38,648 bases of DNA from an uncultured beta proteobacterium (GTDB taxonomy: Bacteria; Pseudomonadota; Gammaproteobacteria; Burkholderiales; SG8-41): NCBI GenBank assembly GCA_903905655.1, contig CAIVHG010000080.1:1-38648 (forward strand), read 5' to 3'. The position numbers were made by a program, and so were the translations under genes. The notes beneath the pieces are model-generated. The model had not been told where the DNA came from and did no database searches. It saw only the letters and a program-made list of their open reading frames with translations. This document shows, one piece after another, positions 26,352 through 38,648 of this stretch (position 1 is its first letter; each line of letters begins with the position of its first letter).

Positions 26352-27674
26352 ATGAATTCATCAGATCTAGCCGCGTACTGGATGCCGTTCACCGCCAACC
26401 GCCAATTCAAGGCGGCGCCGCGCCTGTTCGTGGCGGCTGAAGGCATGCACTTCACGACCGACGATGGACGCCGCGTGCTCGATGGCATGGCCGGACTGTG
26501 GTGCGTCAACGCCGGCCATGGCCGCAAGCCGATCGTCGAAGCGATCCGCGCCCAGGCCGGGATCATGGCGTTCGCTCCGCCGTTTCAGATGGGGCATCCG
26601 CTGGCATTCAAGGTAGCGCAGCGCCTGAAGCGATTCCTGCCCGGCGACCTGGATCATGCCTTCCTCACGAATTCGGGCTCGGAATCGGTAGATACCGCGC
26701 TCAAGATTGCGCTGGCCTATCATCGCGCGCGCGGCGAGAGCCAGCGCCGCTGGTTGATCGGGCGTGAACGCGGTTATCACGGCGCCAACTTCGGCGGCAC
26801 TTCGGTGGGAGGCATCGCCGCCAATCGCAAAGCCTATGGCAACCTGCTGGCCTGCGTCGATCACCTGCAGCATACGCATGATCCGGAGCACAACTCCTAC
26901 TCGCGCGGACAGCCCGCCTGGGGCGCTCATCTCGCGGATGAACTCGAAACACGCATCGTCGCACTGCATGACGCAGGCAACATCGCCGCGGTCATCGTCG
27001 AGCCGCTGGCGGGTTCCACTGGTGTGCTGGTGCCGCCGGTCGATTATCTGGAGCGCCTGCGCGCAATCTGCGACCGTTACGGCATCCTGCTTATATTCGA
27101 CGAAGTCATTACCGGGTTTGGCAGGCTCGGCTCATCTTTCGCGTGCGAGAAATTCAGCGTGCTGCCAGACATCGTGTGCCTTGCCAAGGGACTGACCAAC
27201 GGAGCGGTGCCGATGGGCGCGGTTGTCGTGCGCAAAGCGATCTACGAAACTGTGACTGGAGCCGCGCCCGAAAACGCCATTGAGCTGTTCCACGGCTATA
27301 CCTACTCGGGCCATCCGCTGGCATCGGCGGCCGCACTTGCCACTTTGGATCTGCTGGAAGATGAGCAGCTCTTTGCACGTTCTGCCGAACTCGCTCCTTA
27401 CTTCGAGCAAGCCGTGCACTCGCTGCGCGAGCTGCCGCATGTGATCGATATCCGTAACCTAGGCCTGGTGGCGGGCATCGAACTCGCACCCAAGCCTGGC
27501 CAGCCAGGCGCCCGCGCCTTCAGCGTATTTCAGCGCTGTTTTGAACTAGGTGTCCTGATTCGCACCACGGGCGACACGATTGCGCTCTCGCCCCCGCTCA
27601 TCATTAGCAAACCTCAAATCGACGAACTCATAGCTACGATTGCGCGCGTGCTGCGCGAACTCGCTGATCGCTGA
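26352..27674 (+). CDS. Class III omega-amino acid aminotransferase (beta-alanine--pyruvate type)
   Basis: The 440-residue PLP-dependent, class III (ornithine/omega-amino acid) transaminase begins YWMPFTANRQFKAAPRLFV. This opening is typical of beta-alanine--pyruvate and related omega-transaminases. Asp250 in FDEVITGFGR contacts the PLP ring nitrogen and Lys279 in CLAKGLTNGAVPMG is the Schiff-base lysine. The active-site entry GMAGLWCVNAGHGRKPI is intact. It would move the amino group of beta-alanine or a similar omega-amine to pyruvate. Exact substrates cannot be read. The gene is divergent from the ABC fusion and converges on the large oxidoreductase with six bases between stops. Confidence 0.9.
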   Translation: MNSSDLAAYWMPFTANRQFKAAPRLFVAAEGMHFTTDDGRRVLDGMAGLWCVNAGHGRKPIVEAIRAQAGIMAFAPPFQMGHPLAFKVAQRLKRFLPGDLDHAFLTNSGSESVDTALKIALAYHRARGESQRRWLIGRERGYHGANFGGTSVGGIAANRKAYGNLLACVDHLQHTHDPEHNSYSRGQPAWGAHLADELETRIVALHDAGNIAAVIVEPLAGSTGVLVPPVDYLERLRAICDRYGILLIFDEVITGFGRLGSSFACEKFSVLPDIVCLAKGLTNGAVPMGAVVVRKAIYETVTGAAPENAIELFHGYTYSGHPLASAAALATLDLLEDEQLFARSAELAPYFEQAVHSLRELPHVIDIRNLGLVAGIELAPKPGQPGARAFSVFQRCFELGVLIRTTGDTIALSPPLIISKPQIDELIATIARVLRELADR

Positions 27675-27680
27675 GTAGCA

Positions 27681-30600
27681 TCAAATGCGCTGCATGTCGC
27701 GCTTGCCGAGCTTCGTCAGGCAGTGGTCGATCCATTCGGCAGTGAGCTTTTCCTGGGTCGAATTCTGCCGCAGGCGCTGCCCTAGCCCTGCCCAGTCCAC
27801 GGAATCGAGCGCCTGGTCCTGGTTGAAGCACGAGAACACATAGCTCGTCTCGCCGGTCTGCGGATCGCGATGCGGTTGCAGGCATTGCGCGCAGATTTCC
27901 TTCATCATGCACTGCATCGGCGAATTGATGGAGCCGATCGCGAAGTGATGCGGCTTGAGCAATTCCTTGAGCGATTCGTGGCGCGCCCGCGCGACCGCTG
28001 CCATCATGCGGTCCGAACCGATGGCGATGATGCGATCGGCATCCTTCAAGAGAATGGACTGCGTCCCCAGCTCGCCCCCGGCGTAGGCGTGCATGGCCTG
28101 CACGACGTTGCCGACGAACGCCTTGTCCTGAGGGCGGTCCGGCGTGAATCCCGGCTCGTCGTCGCAGCACCAGACGACCACATCGGCGGCCGCTTCGATG
28201 TCTGGAATCTTGTAGCGGTCTTCCATGTGCTTGTAGGCGGCAAAGTAGAGCACGCTGCAACCCGCGCGGCGCATCGCCTGCCCGATCGAGAACAGCACGG
28301 CATTGCCCAGCCCGCCGCCCGCCAGCACCACTGTTTCGCCGGACGGGATTTCAGTCGGCATGCCGGTCGGCCCCATCAGCACTACCGGCTCGCCCGGCTT
28401 GAGCAGCACGCACATATCGGAAGAGCCGCCCATCTCCAGCACAATGGTGGACACCAGCCCGCTTGCTGGATCGACCCACGCGCCGGTCAGCGCGATGCCT
28501 TCCATCGCGAGCCGCGTGCGATCGGTGGCGAGCGCGCCGGCCTCATAATTCTGCAGACGGTAGAACTGTCCGGGCCGGAAGCGGCGCGCGGCCAGCGGCG
28601 CCCGCACCACGACTTCGACGATGGTGGGCGTGAGCCGTATCACCTCGTGCACCGTCGCCCGCAGTTGGTCGTTGAGCTGCGCACTGAAATCCGCATCGCT
28701 GGCTGCTGCCGCCGCGTTAACGCGCGCCAGCACCCGGCTCACCACCGGATAACCCTGCTTCGCGCTGCCGATCGCTTTGACGACGTTGCCGAAATACGAG
28801 GGATGCACGTCGCCGAAATAGCTCACGAAACGGCCATCGTCGCGCCGCGCGACCAGCACCCGTATCTGCTCAGGCTTGGATATCGAGTGCTCGCTCGCAA
28901 TCGGGTGCCCGTCTTCGTTGCAGGCGGCAAAATATTTTCCGTCCAGCACGAAATGCTCGGAGTCCTCCCGCGCAAGCACGGTGTTCGGCTGCGTGCCCGC
29001 CGCGATCAAGATTGTGCGCGCCGGCAACACGCTTTGCCCGGTCTCTGCCCACTTGCCGTCGGCATGGAGTGCCTGCGCGGAAACGCGCAACGCCATGCTG
29101 TGACCATATGAGTCGATGTCGACGCCGATGGGTGTCAGGCATTCCGCGAAACGCACCCCCTCTTCGAGAGCCTTCTGCACTTCTTCGTGGTTGAAGGTGT
29201 AAGAAGGGCTATCGATCAGGCGCCGCCGGTAAGCGATGGTCGCGCCGCCCCACGCATGCACCAGTTCCAGCACGCGCGCCGGGCGCTGCTCTGTTGCTGC
29301 CGCCGTGCGCTCCACGCGAATCGCGCGGGCATGCGCGAGAAATTCATCTGCGATCCCACGTTCCTCGTCGTTCCAGGCAATGCGTGCAGCGGTCTCCCCG
29401 TGTTCGCGCGCAAGCTCTTCATAGCGATGCAGGAATTTCTCGACCTGCAGCGGATAGTAGGCGAGCGCTTCGGTCGCGGTGTCGATCGCGGTCAAACCGC
29501 CGCCGACCACGACCACCGGCAGACGCACCTGCATGTTCGCGATGGAGTCGACCTTCGCCGCCCCGGTCAACTGCAGTCCCATCAGAAAATCGGATGCGGT
29601 GCGCACCCCGCGCGCCAACCCGTTGGGCATATCGAGCACCGTCGGGCGCCCGGCGCCAATGGCAAGTGCGATATGGTCGAAGCCAAGCGCAAATGCTTCC
29701 TCCACCGTGAGCGTCCCGCCAAAGCGCACTCCCCCGAAAAGCAAAAACTCCGCGCGGCGCTCGAGAAGCAGGCGCACGATCTTCAGGAAATTCTTGTCCC
29801 AGCGCACAGTGATGCCGTATTCGGCCACTCCCCCGAAACCCGCCATCGCGCGCTCGTCAAGCGCTTCGTACAAGTCGCGCACATCTCGTATGGGCTCGAA
29901 GGCGACGCGTTTGCCGCGCACATCCACCCCCGAGAGCTGCGGCGGCAGCGGCTCGATCTTGAGCCCGTCGATGCCCGCCACCACGTGCCCGTCGTTCATC
30001 AGGAAGTGCGCAAGCGCAAACCCGGCCGGCCCCATGCCGGCAATCAGTACGCGCTTGCCGCTGCGCTCTTTGGGATACGGCGACTTCAGGTTGAGGGGAT
30101 TCCAGCGCGTAAGCAGCGAGTAGATCTCGAATCCCCAGGGCAGCTCCAGCACGTCCTTGAGGGTGCGCGTCTCAGCCTGCGGGATGTCGACCGGCTGCTG
30201 TTTCTGGTAGATGCACGACTTCATGCAATCGTTGCAGATGCGATGTCCAGTCGCCGCGACGATCGGGTTGTCGACCGTGATCACGGCGAGCGCGCCCAGC
30301 GCCCGCCCCTCGGTCTTGAGCTTGTGAAACTCCGAGATCTTTTCCTCGAGCGGGCAGCCCGCGAGCGTCACGCCGAACGGGCTTTTCTTGAACGAGGCTG
30401 CGCCGCGTCCGGAGCCGCCTTTTTCCATAAGCCCCTTGGAGCATGAATCCTTGCCCTGCTCGTGACACCAGATGCAGTAGTGGGCCTCGTCGAGCGCACC
30501 GACGAGATCAGTGCCTGCATCCGTCAGTTTGAATCCCTCGCGCCGGCGCAGGTGAGACGGAGCAGCAGAGTGGACCGTGTAGCCCGCAGAATGATCTTCC

Positions 30601-31196
30601 TCAGACGGCACCAGATGCCGAGAATCGATTTTATGGGGCGCCTTGAACAACACCCCTGCGGCGTGATGGCTCTTGCCCTCGGGCGTGAGCGTCGCCCATG
30701 AGGCATAACGCAGCGCCAGATCGAGCTCCGCGCCGTGCTCGGACTCTGCGGACTGCCACTGTGCGACGCGCTGCGCAAATGCGAGCTCCGTGAATTGCCC
30801 GCCCAACAGCAGCGTCAGCGCCTGCCTAAGCGCCGCGCCGTCGAGCTTCAGCGCTTCTTCGAGCTTGTATTTGTGCAGCGCCTTGCGCTGCGCAAACAGA
30901 CGCTTGCAGCTATAAATCGGCGCGAGCTCGGTGTGGCGTCCCGCAAGCTGCGCCATTTCCTTTTCGATGCCGAACAGCGCAGCGATAAAATCTTCAAGGT
31001 GCGGCGCCAGCGCAAGCAGCAACTCGGATTCAGATTTGGGCGCAAGCTCGTTCCCTGCGGCGCGAGCTGCAACGAGGCGCTTGCTCAGTTCAGGGTCTGC
31101 GCTCTCCAATGTGCGCACAAAGGCCGCATCCAGCCGCAGCAGCCCCTCACGCCGGTACAAATCGGCGAATGACAATCCATGTAGCAGTTTTAGCAT
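27681..31196 (-). CDS. Giant oxidoreductase: GltD/NfnB-like half fused to PyrK/NfnA-like half
   Basis: This protein of about 1171 residues has four parts. Residues 1-235 form an extension I do not recognise. A cysteine-rich segment (about 241-328: CIWCHEQGKDSC, a lone Cys, CNDCMKSC) could hold two 4Fe-4S clusters as in GltD. Two nucleotide-binding folds follow (IAGMGPAGFALAHF near 387, VVVVGGGLTAIDTATEAL near 563). Residues 845-1130 form a ferredoxin-reductase-like domain (RRFRPGQFYRL; LAGGGLGNAVLF near 959) ending in a PyrK-type 2Fe-2S pattern (Cys 1096, 1102, 1105, 1123). This set matches NfnB plus NfnA, the bifurcating ferredoxin:NADP transhydrogenase. The real reaction is unknown. Start: ATG 31196; a GTG at 31214 is possible. 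It stands alone. Confidence 0.8.
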   Translation of the reverse strand: MLKLLHGLSFADLYRREGLLRLDAAFVRTLESADPELSKRLVAARAAGNELAPKSESELLLALAPHLEDFIAALFGIEKEMAQLAGRHTELAPIYSCKRLFAQRKALHKYKLEEALKLDGAALRQALTLLLGGQFTELAFAQRVAQWQSAESEHGAELDLALRYASWATLTPEGKSHHAAGVLFKAPHKIDSRHLVPSEEDHSAGYTVHSAAPSHLRRREGFKLTDAGTDLVGALDEAHYCIWCHEQGKDSCSKGLMEKGGSGRGAASFKKSPFGVTLAGCPLEEKISEFHKLKTEGRALGALAVITVDNPIVAATGHRICNDCMKSCIYQKQQPVDIPQAETRTLKDVLELPWGFEIYSLLTRWNPLNLKSPYPKERSGKRVLIAGMGPAGFALAHFLMNDGHVVAGIDGLKIEPLPPQLSGVDVRGKRVAFEPIRDVRDLYEALDERAMAGFGGVAEYGITVRWDKNFLKIVRLLLERRAEFLLFGGVRFGGTLTVEEAFALGFDHIALAIGAGRPTVLDMPNGLARGVRTASDFLMGLQLTGAAKVDSIANMQVRLPVVVVGGGLTAIDTATEALAYYPLQVEKFLHRYEELAREHGETAARIAWNDEERGIADEFLAHARAIRVERTAAATEQRPARVLELVHAWGGATIAYRRRLIDSPSYTFNHEEVQKALEEGVRFAECLTPIGVDIDSYGHSMALRVSAQALHADGKWAETGQSVLPARTILIAAGTQPNTVLAREDSEHFVLDGKYFAACNEDGHPIASEHSISKPEQIRVLVARRDDGRFVSYFGDVHPSYFGNVVKAIGSAKQGYPVVSRVLARVNAAAAASDADFSAQLNDQLRATVHEVIRLTPTIVEVVVRAPLAARRFRPGQFYRLQNYEAGALATDRTRLAMEGIALTGAWVDPASGLVSTIVLEMGGSSDMCVLLKPGEPVVLMGPTGMPTEIPSGETVVLAGGGLGNAVLFSIGQAMRRAGCSVLYFAAYKHMEDRYKIPDIEAAADVVVWCCDDEPGFTPDRPQDKAFVGNVVQAMHAYAGGELGTQSILLKDADRIIAIGSDRMMAAVARARHESLKELLKPHHFAIGSINSPMQCMMKEICAQCLQPHRDPQTGETSYVFSCFNQDQALDSVDWAGLGQRLRQNSTQEKLTAEWIDHCLTKLGKRDMQRI

Positions 31197-31226
31197 TTGA
31201 TTGAGCCCAGGCACGCACAGCGGGCG

Positions 31227-31255
31227 AAAATAACACAGGTTAAATCAAAAGTCAG
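31227..31255 (-). promoter_or_regulatory. Possible sigma-70 promoter for the large oxidoreductase
   Basis: Read leftward, CTGACT (31255-31250) and TATTTT (31232-31227) are 17 bases apart in an AT-richer part of the 144-base gap after folD. This places the start about 25 bases before the ATG. Confidence 0.35.
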
Positions 31256-31340
31256 TTTACCCGCTGCAGTTATGACTTAGAGCGATAACGTTATACATGG
31301 CGCGGGTGATCGCCGCGTATTTCATTCCCTGCGGAGTGCT

Positions 31341-32207
31341 TCAGCGCGCGCCAGCGGCCGCCGCAATCTGGCGCGCCGCGTTGACCGTGTTGCTGATCAG
31401 CATCGCCACGGTCATGCGGCCCACCCCACCGGGAACCGGGGTAATGCGCGAAGCGACGGCGGCCGCAGAATCGAAATCCACGTCTCCTGCAAGCTTGCCG
31501 TTCGGCAGCCGGTTGATGCCGACGTCGATCACCACCGCGCCGCGCTTGAGCATGGCGCCGTTCACGACTCCCGGCTTGCCCGCAGCGACGACGACGATGT
31601 CGGCGCGCGAAGTGTAGAGCCCCAGGTCGCGGGTCTTTGAATTGCACACAGTCACCGTGGCGCCGCGCGCAATCAGCATCAACGCGATCGGCTTGCCTAC
31701 GATCACGCTGCGGCCAATGACGACCGCATCGCGCCCTTCGATCTCGATACCCTCACGCTCGAGCATGGTCATAATGCCCAGAGGCGTGCACGGAGCGAGC
31801 GCGGGCCCGCCAGCGACGAGCGCGCCCAGATTGACCCAGCTGAAACCATCCACGTCTTTTTCCGGGCGCACAGTCTGCAGTATGCGCTGCGTGTTGAGTT
31901 GCCGCGGCAGCGGCAGCTGCACCAGGATGCCATGGATGTTGATATCCGCATTCAGCCGCGCGATCAAATCGATCACTTCGGATTCCGAGCAGTCACTCGC
32001 GAAGCGATGGAGCTCCGAATGCACGCCCGCCTCCTCGCAGGCGCGCGTCTTGTTCCTGACGTAGATTTCGGATGCCGGGTCAGCCCCGATCAGAATCGCT
32101 GCGAGCCCCGGACGCACGCCGGCTGCGCTCAGGGCCGCCGCCTGTGTGCGCATTTCGCCGAGTACCTGGCGCGAAAGGGCCGCGCCGTCTATGAGACTTG
32201 CTGCCAT
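31341..32207 (-). CDS. folD: Bifunctional methylenetetrahydrofolate dehydrogenase/cyclohydrolase
   Basis: The 288-residue enzyme interconverts methylene-, methenyl- and formyl-tetrahydrofolate with NADP. The catalytic region has EIYVRNKTRACEEAG (Lys in the YxxxK motif) and ILVQLPLPRQLN. VDGFSWVNLG, IGRSVIVGKPIALML and PVPGGVGRMTVAMLISNT are signature stretches. Length is typical. It lies 68 bases downstream of ftsB; a TATTAA in that gap (32232-32227, leftward) might give it its own promoter, without a clear -35. Confidence 0.97.
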   Translation of the reverse strand: MAASLIDGAALSRQVLGEMRTQAAALSAAGVRPGLAAILIGADPASEIYVRNKTRACEEAGVHSELHRFASDCSESEVIDLIARLNADINIHGILVQLPLPRQLNTQRILQTVRPEKDVDGFSWVNLGALVAGGPALAPCTPLGIMTMLEREGIEIEGRDAVVIGRSVIVGKPIALMLIARGATVTVCNSKTRDLGLYTSRADIVVVAAGKPGVVNGAMLKRGAVVIDVGINRLPNGKLAGDVDFDSAAAVASRITPVPGGVGRMTVAMLISNTVNAARQIAAAAGAR

Positions 32208-32275
32208 GGTTACGATTGCCTAAGGTTTAATACAAGGTGGTTGATACCGCACGCGGTTTTGCGCGCAGGCTGCGC

Positions 32276-32584
32276 TTACTTGGCGGATGCTGGCTTGCTA
32301 CCGGCATCCGGAATTTCAAAAAATATTTCGTCCTGTTTGACCATGCCGAGTTCGCTGCGTGCGCGCTCCTCGACTGCCTCGAACCCCTGCTTCAGGTCGC
32401 GCACCTCGGCATCAAGCGCGGCGTTGCGCGCCTGCAGCTGCTGGTTGGTCGTGCGCTGCGTGCTCAGTTGCCGCGCCAGTTCCCACACCCGCGCCCAACT
32501 GCCCTTGCCCAGCCATTGGGGATACTGCAAAAGGAGGATTGCTGCGAGCAATGCAAGCGTGAGCGGTTTTATGCCCTTGCCCAT
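32276..32584 (-). CDS. ftsB: Cell division protein FtsB
   Basis: The 102-residue bitopic membrane protein has a short cytoplasmic N-terminus, a transmembrane helix (about 7-20, [15 protein letters not shown]) and a periplasmic coiled coil (about 30-70, with [20 protein letters not shown]). A C-terminal part follows with [17 protein letters not shown], which is characteristic of FtsB. It links FtsL and FtsQ in the divisome. AGAGG lies seven bases before the ATG. The position 14 bases after eno is conserved across proteobacteria. Confidence 0.94.
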   Translation of the reverse strand: MGKGIKPLTLALLAAILLLQYPQWLGKGSWARVWELARQLSTQRTTNQQLQARNAALDAEVRDLKQGFEAVEERARSELGMVKQDEIFFEIPDAGSKPASAK

Positions 32585-32598
32585 CGCGTCGCCTCTGC

Positions 32599-34729
<2,131 letters not shown>

Positions 34730-34733
<4 letters not shown>

Positions 34734-34864
34734 CTCACCAGCCTCGCGGATCGCAGGCCCGGCGCTCCTACCCGCTCCCGCTGCGCGCGCCGAGTCCGGA
34801 GCGCTCCGCCTTTCAGGAACAGGGGCTTATCCAACCCCACGTCGAAGCCGCAGAGCTTCATCAT
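34730..34864 (-). pseudogene. kdsA 5' fragment continuing as a 44-codon frame into kdsA
   Basis: The frame starts at 34864 with a double Met and reads [16 protein letters not shown], 15 of 16 residues identical to the KdsA start. It then leaves KdsA homology for a basic Arg-rich tail. Its TGA overlaps the true kdsA ATG as ATGA. In the 16 shared codons, 10 differ; nine of those are synonymous and one is Glu/Asp. The rest of a second kdsA is absent. It is probably the remnant of a diverged kdsA copy; whether it is translated is unknown. Confidence 0.65.
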
Positions 34865-34928
34865 AGCTGCCCTGCAGATCGCAGCTCCGGTGCTCCTGCC
34901 CATCCTCGCTGCGCGCTGCAAGCCCGCA

Positions 34929-35011
34929 GAAATTCAAGGGAAAAATAATCCACTTCAAATATATTAAACATTGACTTAGTTTACATAACCTCGAAACGAC
35001 TTGATGTCATT
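34929..35011 (-). promoter_or_regulatory. AT-rich spacer after pyrG, possible kdsA promoter region
   Basis: Between the pyrG stop and the repeat the sequence turns strongly AT-rich (34935-34990), which stands out in this GC-rich window. Leftward it offers TGTAAA, 16 bases, TATATT as a promoter candidate. No good pyrG terminator is seen; only a five-base stem (CTTGA/TCAAG) just after the stop. Confidence 0.35.
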
Positions 35012-36740
<1,729 letters not shown>

Positions 36741-36750
36741 CGCGCGCAGA

Positions 36751-38648
36751 TTATTTTTTGTCACAAATGCCAGCCGCGGCGGCAGCCTGCACTTCGCGGC
36801 CCAGATGCAGCCAGGTTTCGACCACGGTATCGGGATTGAGCGACAGGCTGCCGATGCCCTCCTGCATCAGCCACTGCGCCAGATCCGGATGGTCGGATGG
36901 ACCCTGCCCGCAGATGCCGACGTACTTGCCCGCCTTGCGGCAGGCGGCGATCGCCAGATGCAGCAGGTATTTTACGGCCGGATCACGCTCGTCGAAGCGG
37001 CGCGCGATGATGCTCGAATCCCGATCCAGCGCCAGTGTCATCTGCGTCATGTCGTTGGAGCCGATCGAGTAGCCGTCGAAATACTCCAGAAACTGCTCGG
37101 CGAGTATGGCGTTCGAAGGGATCTCGCACATCATGATCACGCGCAGGCCGTCGCGACCGCGCACCAAACCGTTTTGCGCCAGCAGTTCCACCACTTCCCG
37201 GGCCTCATCCAGGGTGCGCACGAACGGAACCATGATTTCGACGTTGGAGAGCCCCATTTCGAAGCGCACTTTGCGCAGCGCCCGGCATTCCAGCTCGAAG
37301 CAGTCGCGGAACCCGGGATCCAGATAGCGCGACGCCCCGCGGAAACCCAGCATCGGGTTTTCCTCATGAGGCTCGTATTCCCGTCCGCCGATCAGGCTGG
37401 AGTATTCGTTGGACTTGAAATCGGACAGCCGCACGATCACCGGCTTGGGCCAGAATGCGGCGCCCAGCGTGGCCACGCCCTCCACGATTTTTTCGACGTA
37501 GAAGCTCACCGGATTGGCATATCCCGCTGAGCGCTCCTCGACCGCCTGGCGGACGGCCGGCGGCAAATCCTGAGGCGCGAGCGCTGCCTTTGGGTGTACT
37601 CCGATCATGCGCGCGATGATGAACTCGAGCCGCGCGAGACCCACGCCATCGTTCGGCAGACGCCGCAGATCAAAGGCAAGATCAGGGTTCGCGATGTTCA
37701 TCGCGATCTTGAGCGGCAGCTTGGGCATTGCTTCGAACGCGATGTTGGTCGTCTCCGTGGCGAGGATGCCGCGGTAGACGAAGCCGGTGTCCCCTTCTGC
37801 GCACGACACCGTGACCTCGTCCCCCTCCCTGAGGACCTCGGTCGCGTCCCCGCAACCCACCACTGCCGGCACGCCCAGTTCGCGCGCGATGATGGCGGCA
37901 TGGCAGGTGCGGCCACCGCGGTTGGTCACGATCGCGGCTGCGCGCTTCATCACCGGCTCCCAGTCGGGATCCGTCATATCGGTCACCAGCACGTCGCCCG
38001 GCCGCACGCGCTCCATGTCGCGCGGACTCTCTATGACCTGTACCACCCCGGACCCGATGCGCTGACCGATGGCGCGTCCCGAGCTCAGCACTTCCGAGCG
38101 CGCGGTCAGCCGCTGGCGCTGCAGGTTCGCGACGTTCTCGCGCGCCCTGACCGTTTCCGGTCGCGCCTGCAGGATGTAAATGCGTCCGTCCACGCCGTCG
38201 CGCCCCCACTCGATATCCATCGGGCGTCCGTAATGCTGCTCGATGGCGATTGCGCAACGCGCGAGTTCCTGAATTTCCCCGTCGCTGATTGAGAAGCGGC
38301 TGGCCGTTTCTGGCGGCACGTCCAGCACCTGCACCGATTTGCCGGCCGCGCGCTGCTCGGTGAAAACCATCTTGATCTTCTTCGAGCCCAGCTTGCGCCG
38401 CAGGATTGAGGGCCTGCCAGCCTTGAGCGCCGGCTTGTATACGTAGAATTCGTCAGGGTCCACCGCTCCCTGCACCACGGTTTCGCCCAGCCCGTAGGCC
38501 GCGGTGATGAGCACCACCTGATCGAAACCGGATTCGGTGTCCAGCGTGAACATGACGCCGCTCGCGCCGCGGTCGCTGCGCACCATGCGCTGAATGCCGG
38601 CGGACAGCGCCACTTCGGCATGCGTAAATCCCTGGTGCACACGATAGG
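36751..38648 (-). CDS. ppsA: Phosphoenolpyruvate synthase, N-terminus beyond window edge
   Basis: The 632 codons visible are the C-terminal four fifths of PpsA, which makes PEP from pyruvate and ATP for gluconeogenesis. The frame continues through the right edge ([20 protein letters not shown]), so the GTG at 38640 is not the start. The end of the ATP-grasp domain carries [16 protein letters not shown] and [13 protein letters not shown]. The swivelling phosphohistidine domain has its His in [15 protein letters not shown]. The PEP-binding barrel includes [26 protein letters not shown] and the catalytic-Cys region [17 protein letters not shown]. The gene ends 65 bases before pyrG, on the same strand. 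Confidence 0.96.
   Translation of the reverse strand, partial: YRVHQGFTHAEVALSAGIQRMVRSDRGASGVMFTLDTESGFDQVVLITAAYGLGETVVQGAVDPDEFYVYKPALKAGRPSILRRKLGSKKIKMVFTEQRAAGKSVQVLDVPPETASRFSISDGEIQELARCAIAIEQHYGRPMDIEWGRDGVDGRIYILQARPETVRARENVANLQRQRLTARSEVLSSGRAIGQRIGSGVVQVIESPRDMERVRPGDVLVTDMTDPDWEPVMKRAAAIVTNRGGRTCHAAIIARELGVPAVVGCGDATEVLREGDEVTVSCAEGDTGFVYRGILATETTNIAFEAMPKLPLKIAMNIANPDLAFDLRRLPNDGVGLARLEFIIARMIGVHPKAALAPQDLPPAVRQAVEERSAGYANPVSFYVEKIVEGVATLGAAFWPKPVIVRLSDFKSNEYSSLIGGREYEPHEENPMLGFRGASRYLDPGFRDCFELECRALRKVRFEMGLSNVEIMVPFVRTLDEAREVVELLAQNGLVRGRDGLRVIMMCEIPSNAILAEQFLEYFDGYSIGSNDMTQMTLALDRDSSIIARRFDERDPAVKYLLHLAIAACRKAGKYVGICGQGPSDHPDLAQWLMQEGIGSLSLNPDTVVETWLHLGREVQAAAAAGICDKK

Noticed and set aside
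29187-30446. A 419-codon rightward frame inside the large oxidoreductase gene (and another at 27870-29111)
   Set aside because: Both are shadows of the oxidoreductase reading frame; composition is typical of antisense frames.

Overview
The window is GC-rich chromosomal DNA that reads as a betaproteobacterium. The grounds are gene order and protein type: rpoE-rseA-rseB-degP-lepA-lepB-DUF4845-rnc-era-recO-pdxJ-acpS-nagZ, uvrC-pgsA-tRNA-Gly-tRNA-Cys, pyrG-kdsA-eno-ftsB, a TRAP dicarboxylate-type transporter, and a BCAM0308-type protein known from Burkholderia. No phage, insertion sequence, CRISPR array or rRNA was seen. Genus cannot be fixed from the sequence alone.

Layout. 1-1455: a leftward stress-type cluster with a possible 36-residue ORF, a ribosome-hibernation protein fused to a cold-shock domain, and a zinc-ribbon BCAM0308 protein cut by the window edge. 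A perfect 14-bp FNR/FixK-like palindrome lies upstream. 1456-4379: leftward TRAP transporter operon dctP-dctQ-dctM. 4380-4685: a spacer holding a strong rightward terminator that follows no rightward gene. 4686-6866: radical-SAM protein YgiQ, rightward, converging on gph.

6870-22891: a nearly unbroken 16-kb leftward block that starts with the sigma-E factor and its anti-sigma pair. It runs through periplasmic protease, translation GTPase, signal peptidase, RNase III, Era, RecO, vitamin B6, ACP activation, cell-wall recycling, uracil and nucleotide excision repair and phospholipid synthesis to two tRNAs and gph. Many junctions use ATGA 4-base start/stop overlaps, implying translational coupling. 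A sigma-E-type promoter precedes rpoE, and nadB is divergent from it (23117-24691).

24711-31196: accessory metabolism. It holds a substrate-binding/permease fusion of the osmoprotectant ABC family with no ATPase partner in view, a divergent omega-aminotransferase, and a giant (about 1170 residue) oxidoreductase. The last joins a GltD/NfnB-like half to a PyrK/NfnA-like half.

31341-38648: leftward housekeeping genes folD, ftsB, eno, kdsA, pyrG and the C-terminal part of ppsA. Between pyrG and kdsA lies a second, sequence-diverged copy of the kdsA leader and its first 16 codons.

Most of the window is ordinary housekeeping. The points most worth a second look are the duplicated kdsA 5' end, the Nfn-like single-chain oxidoreductase, and the putatively oxygen-regulated hibernation cluster.
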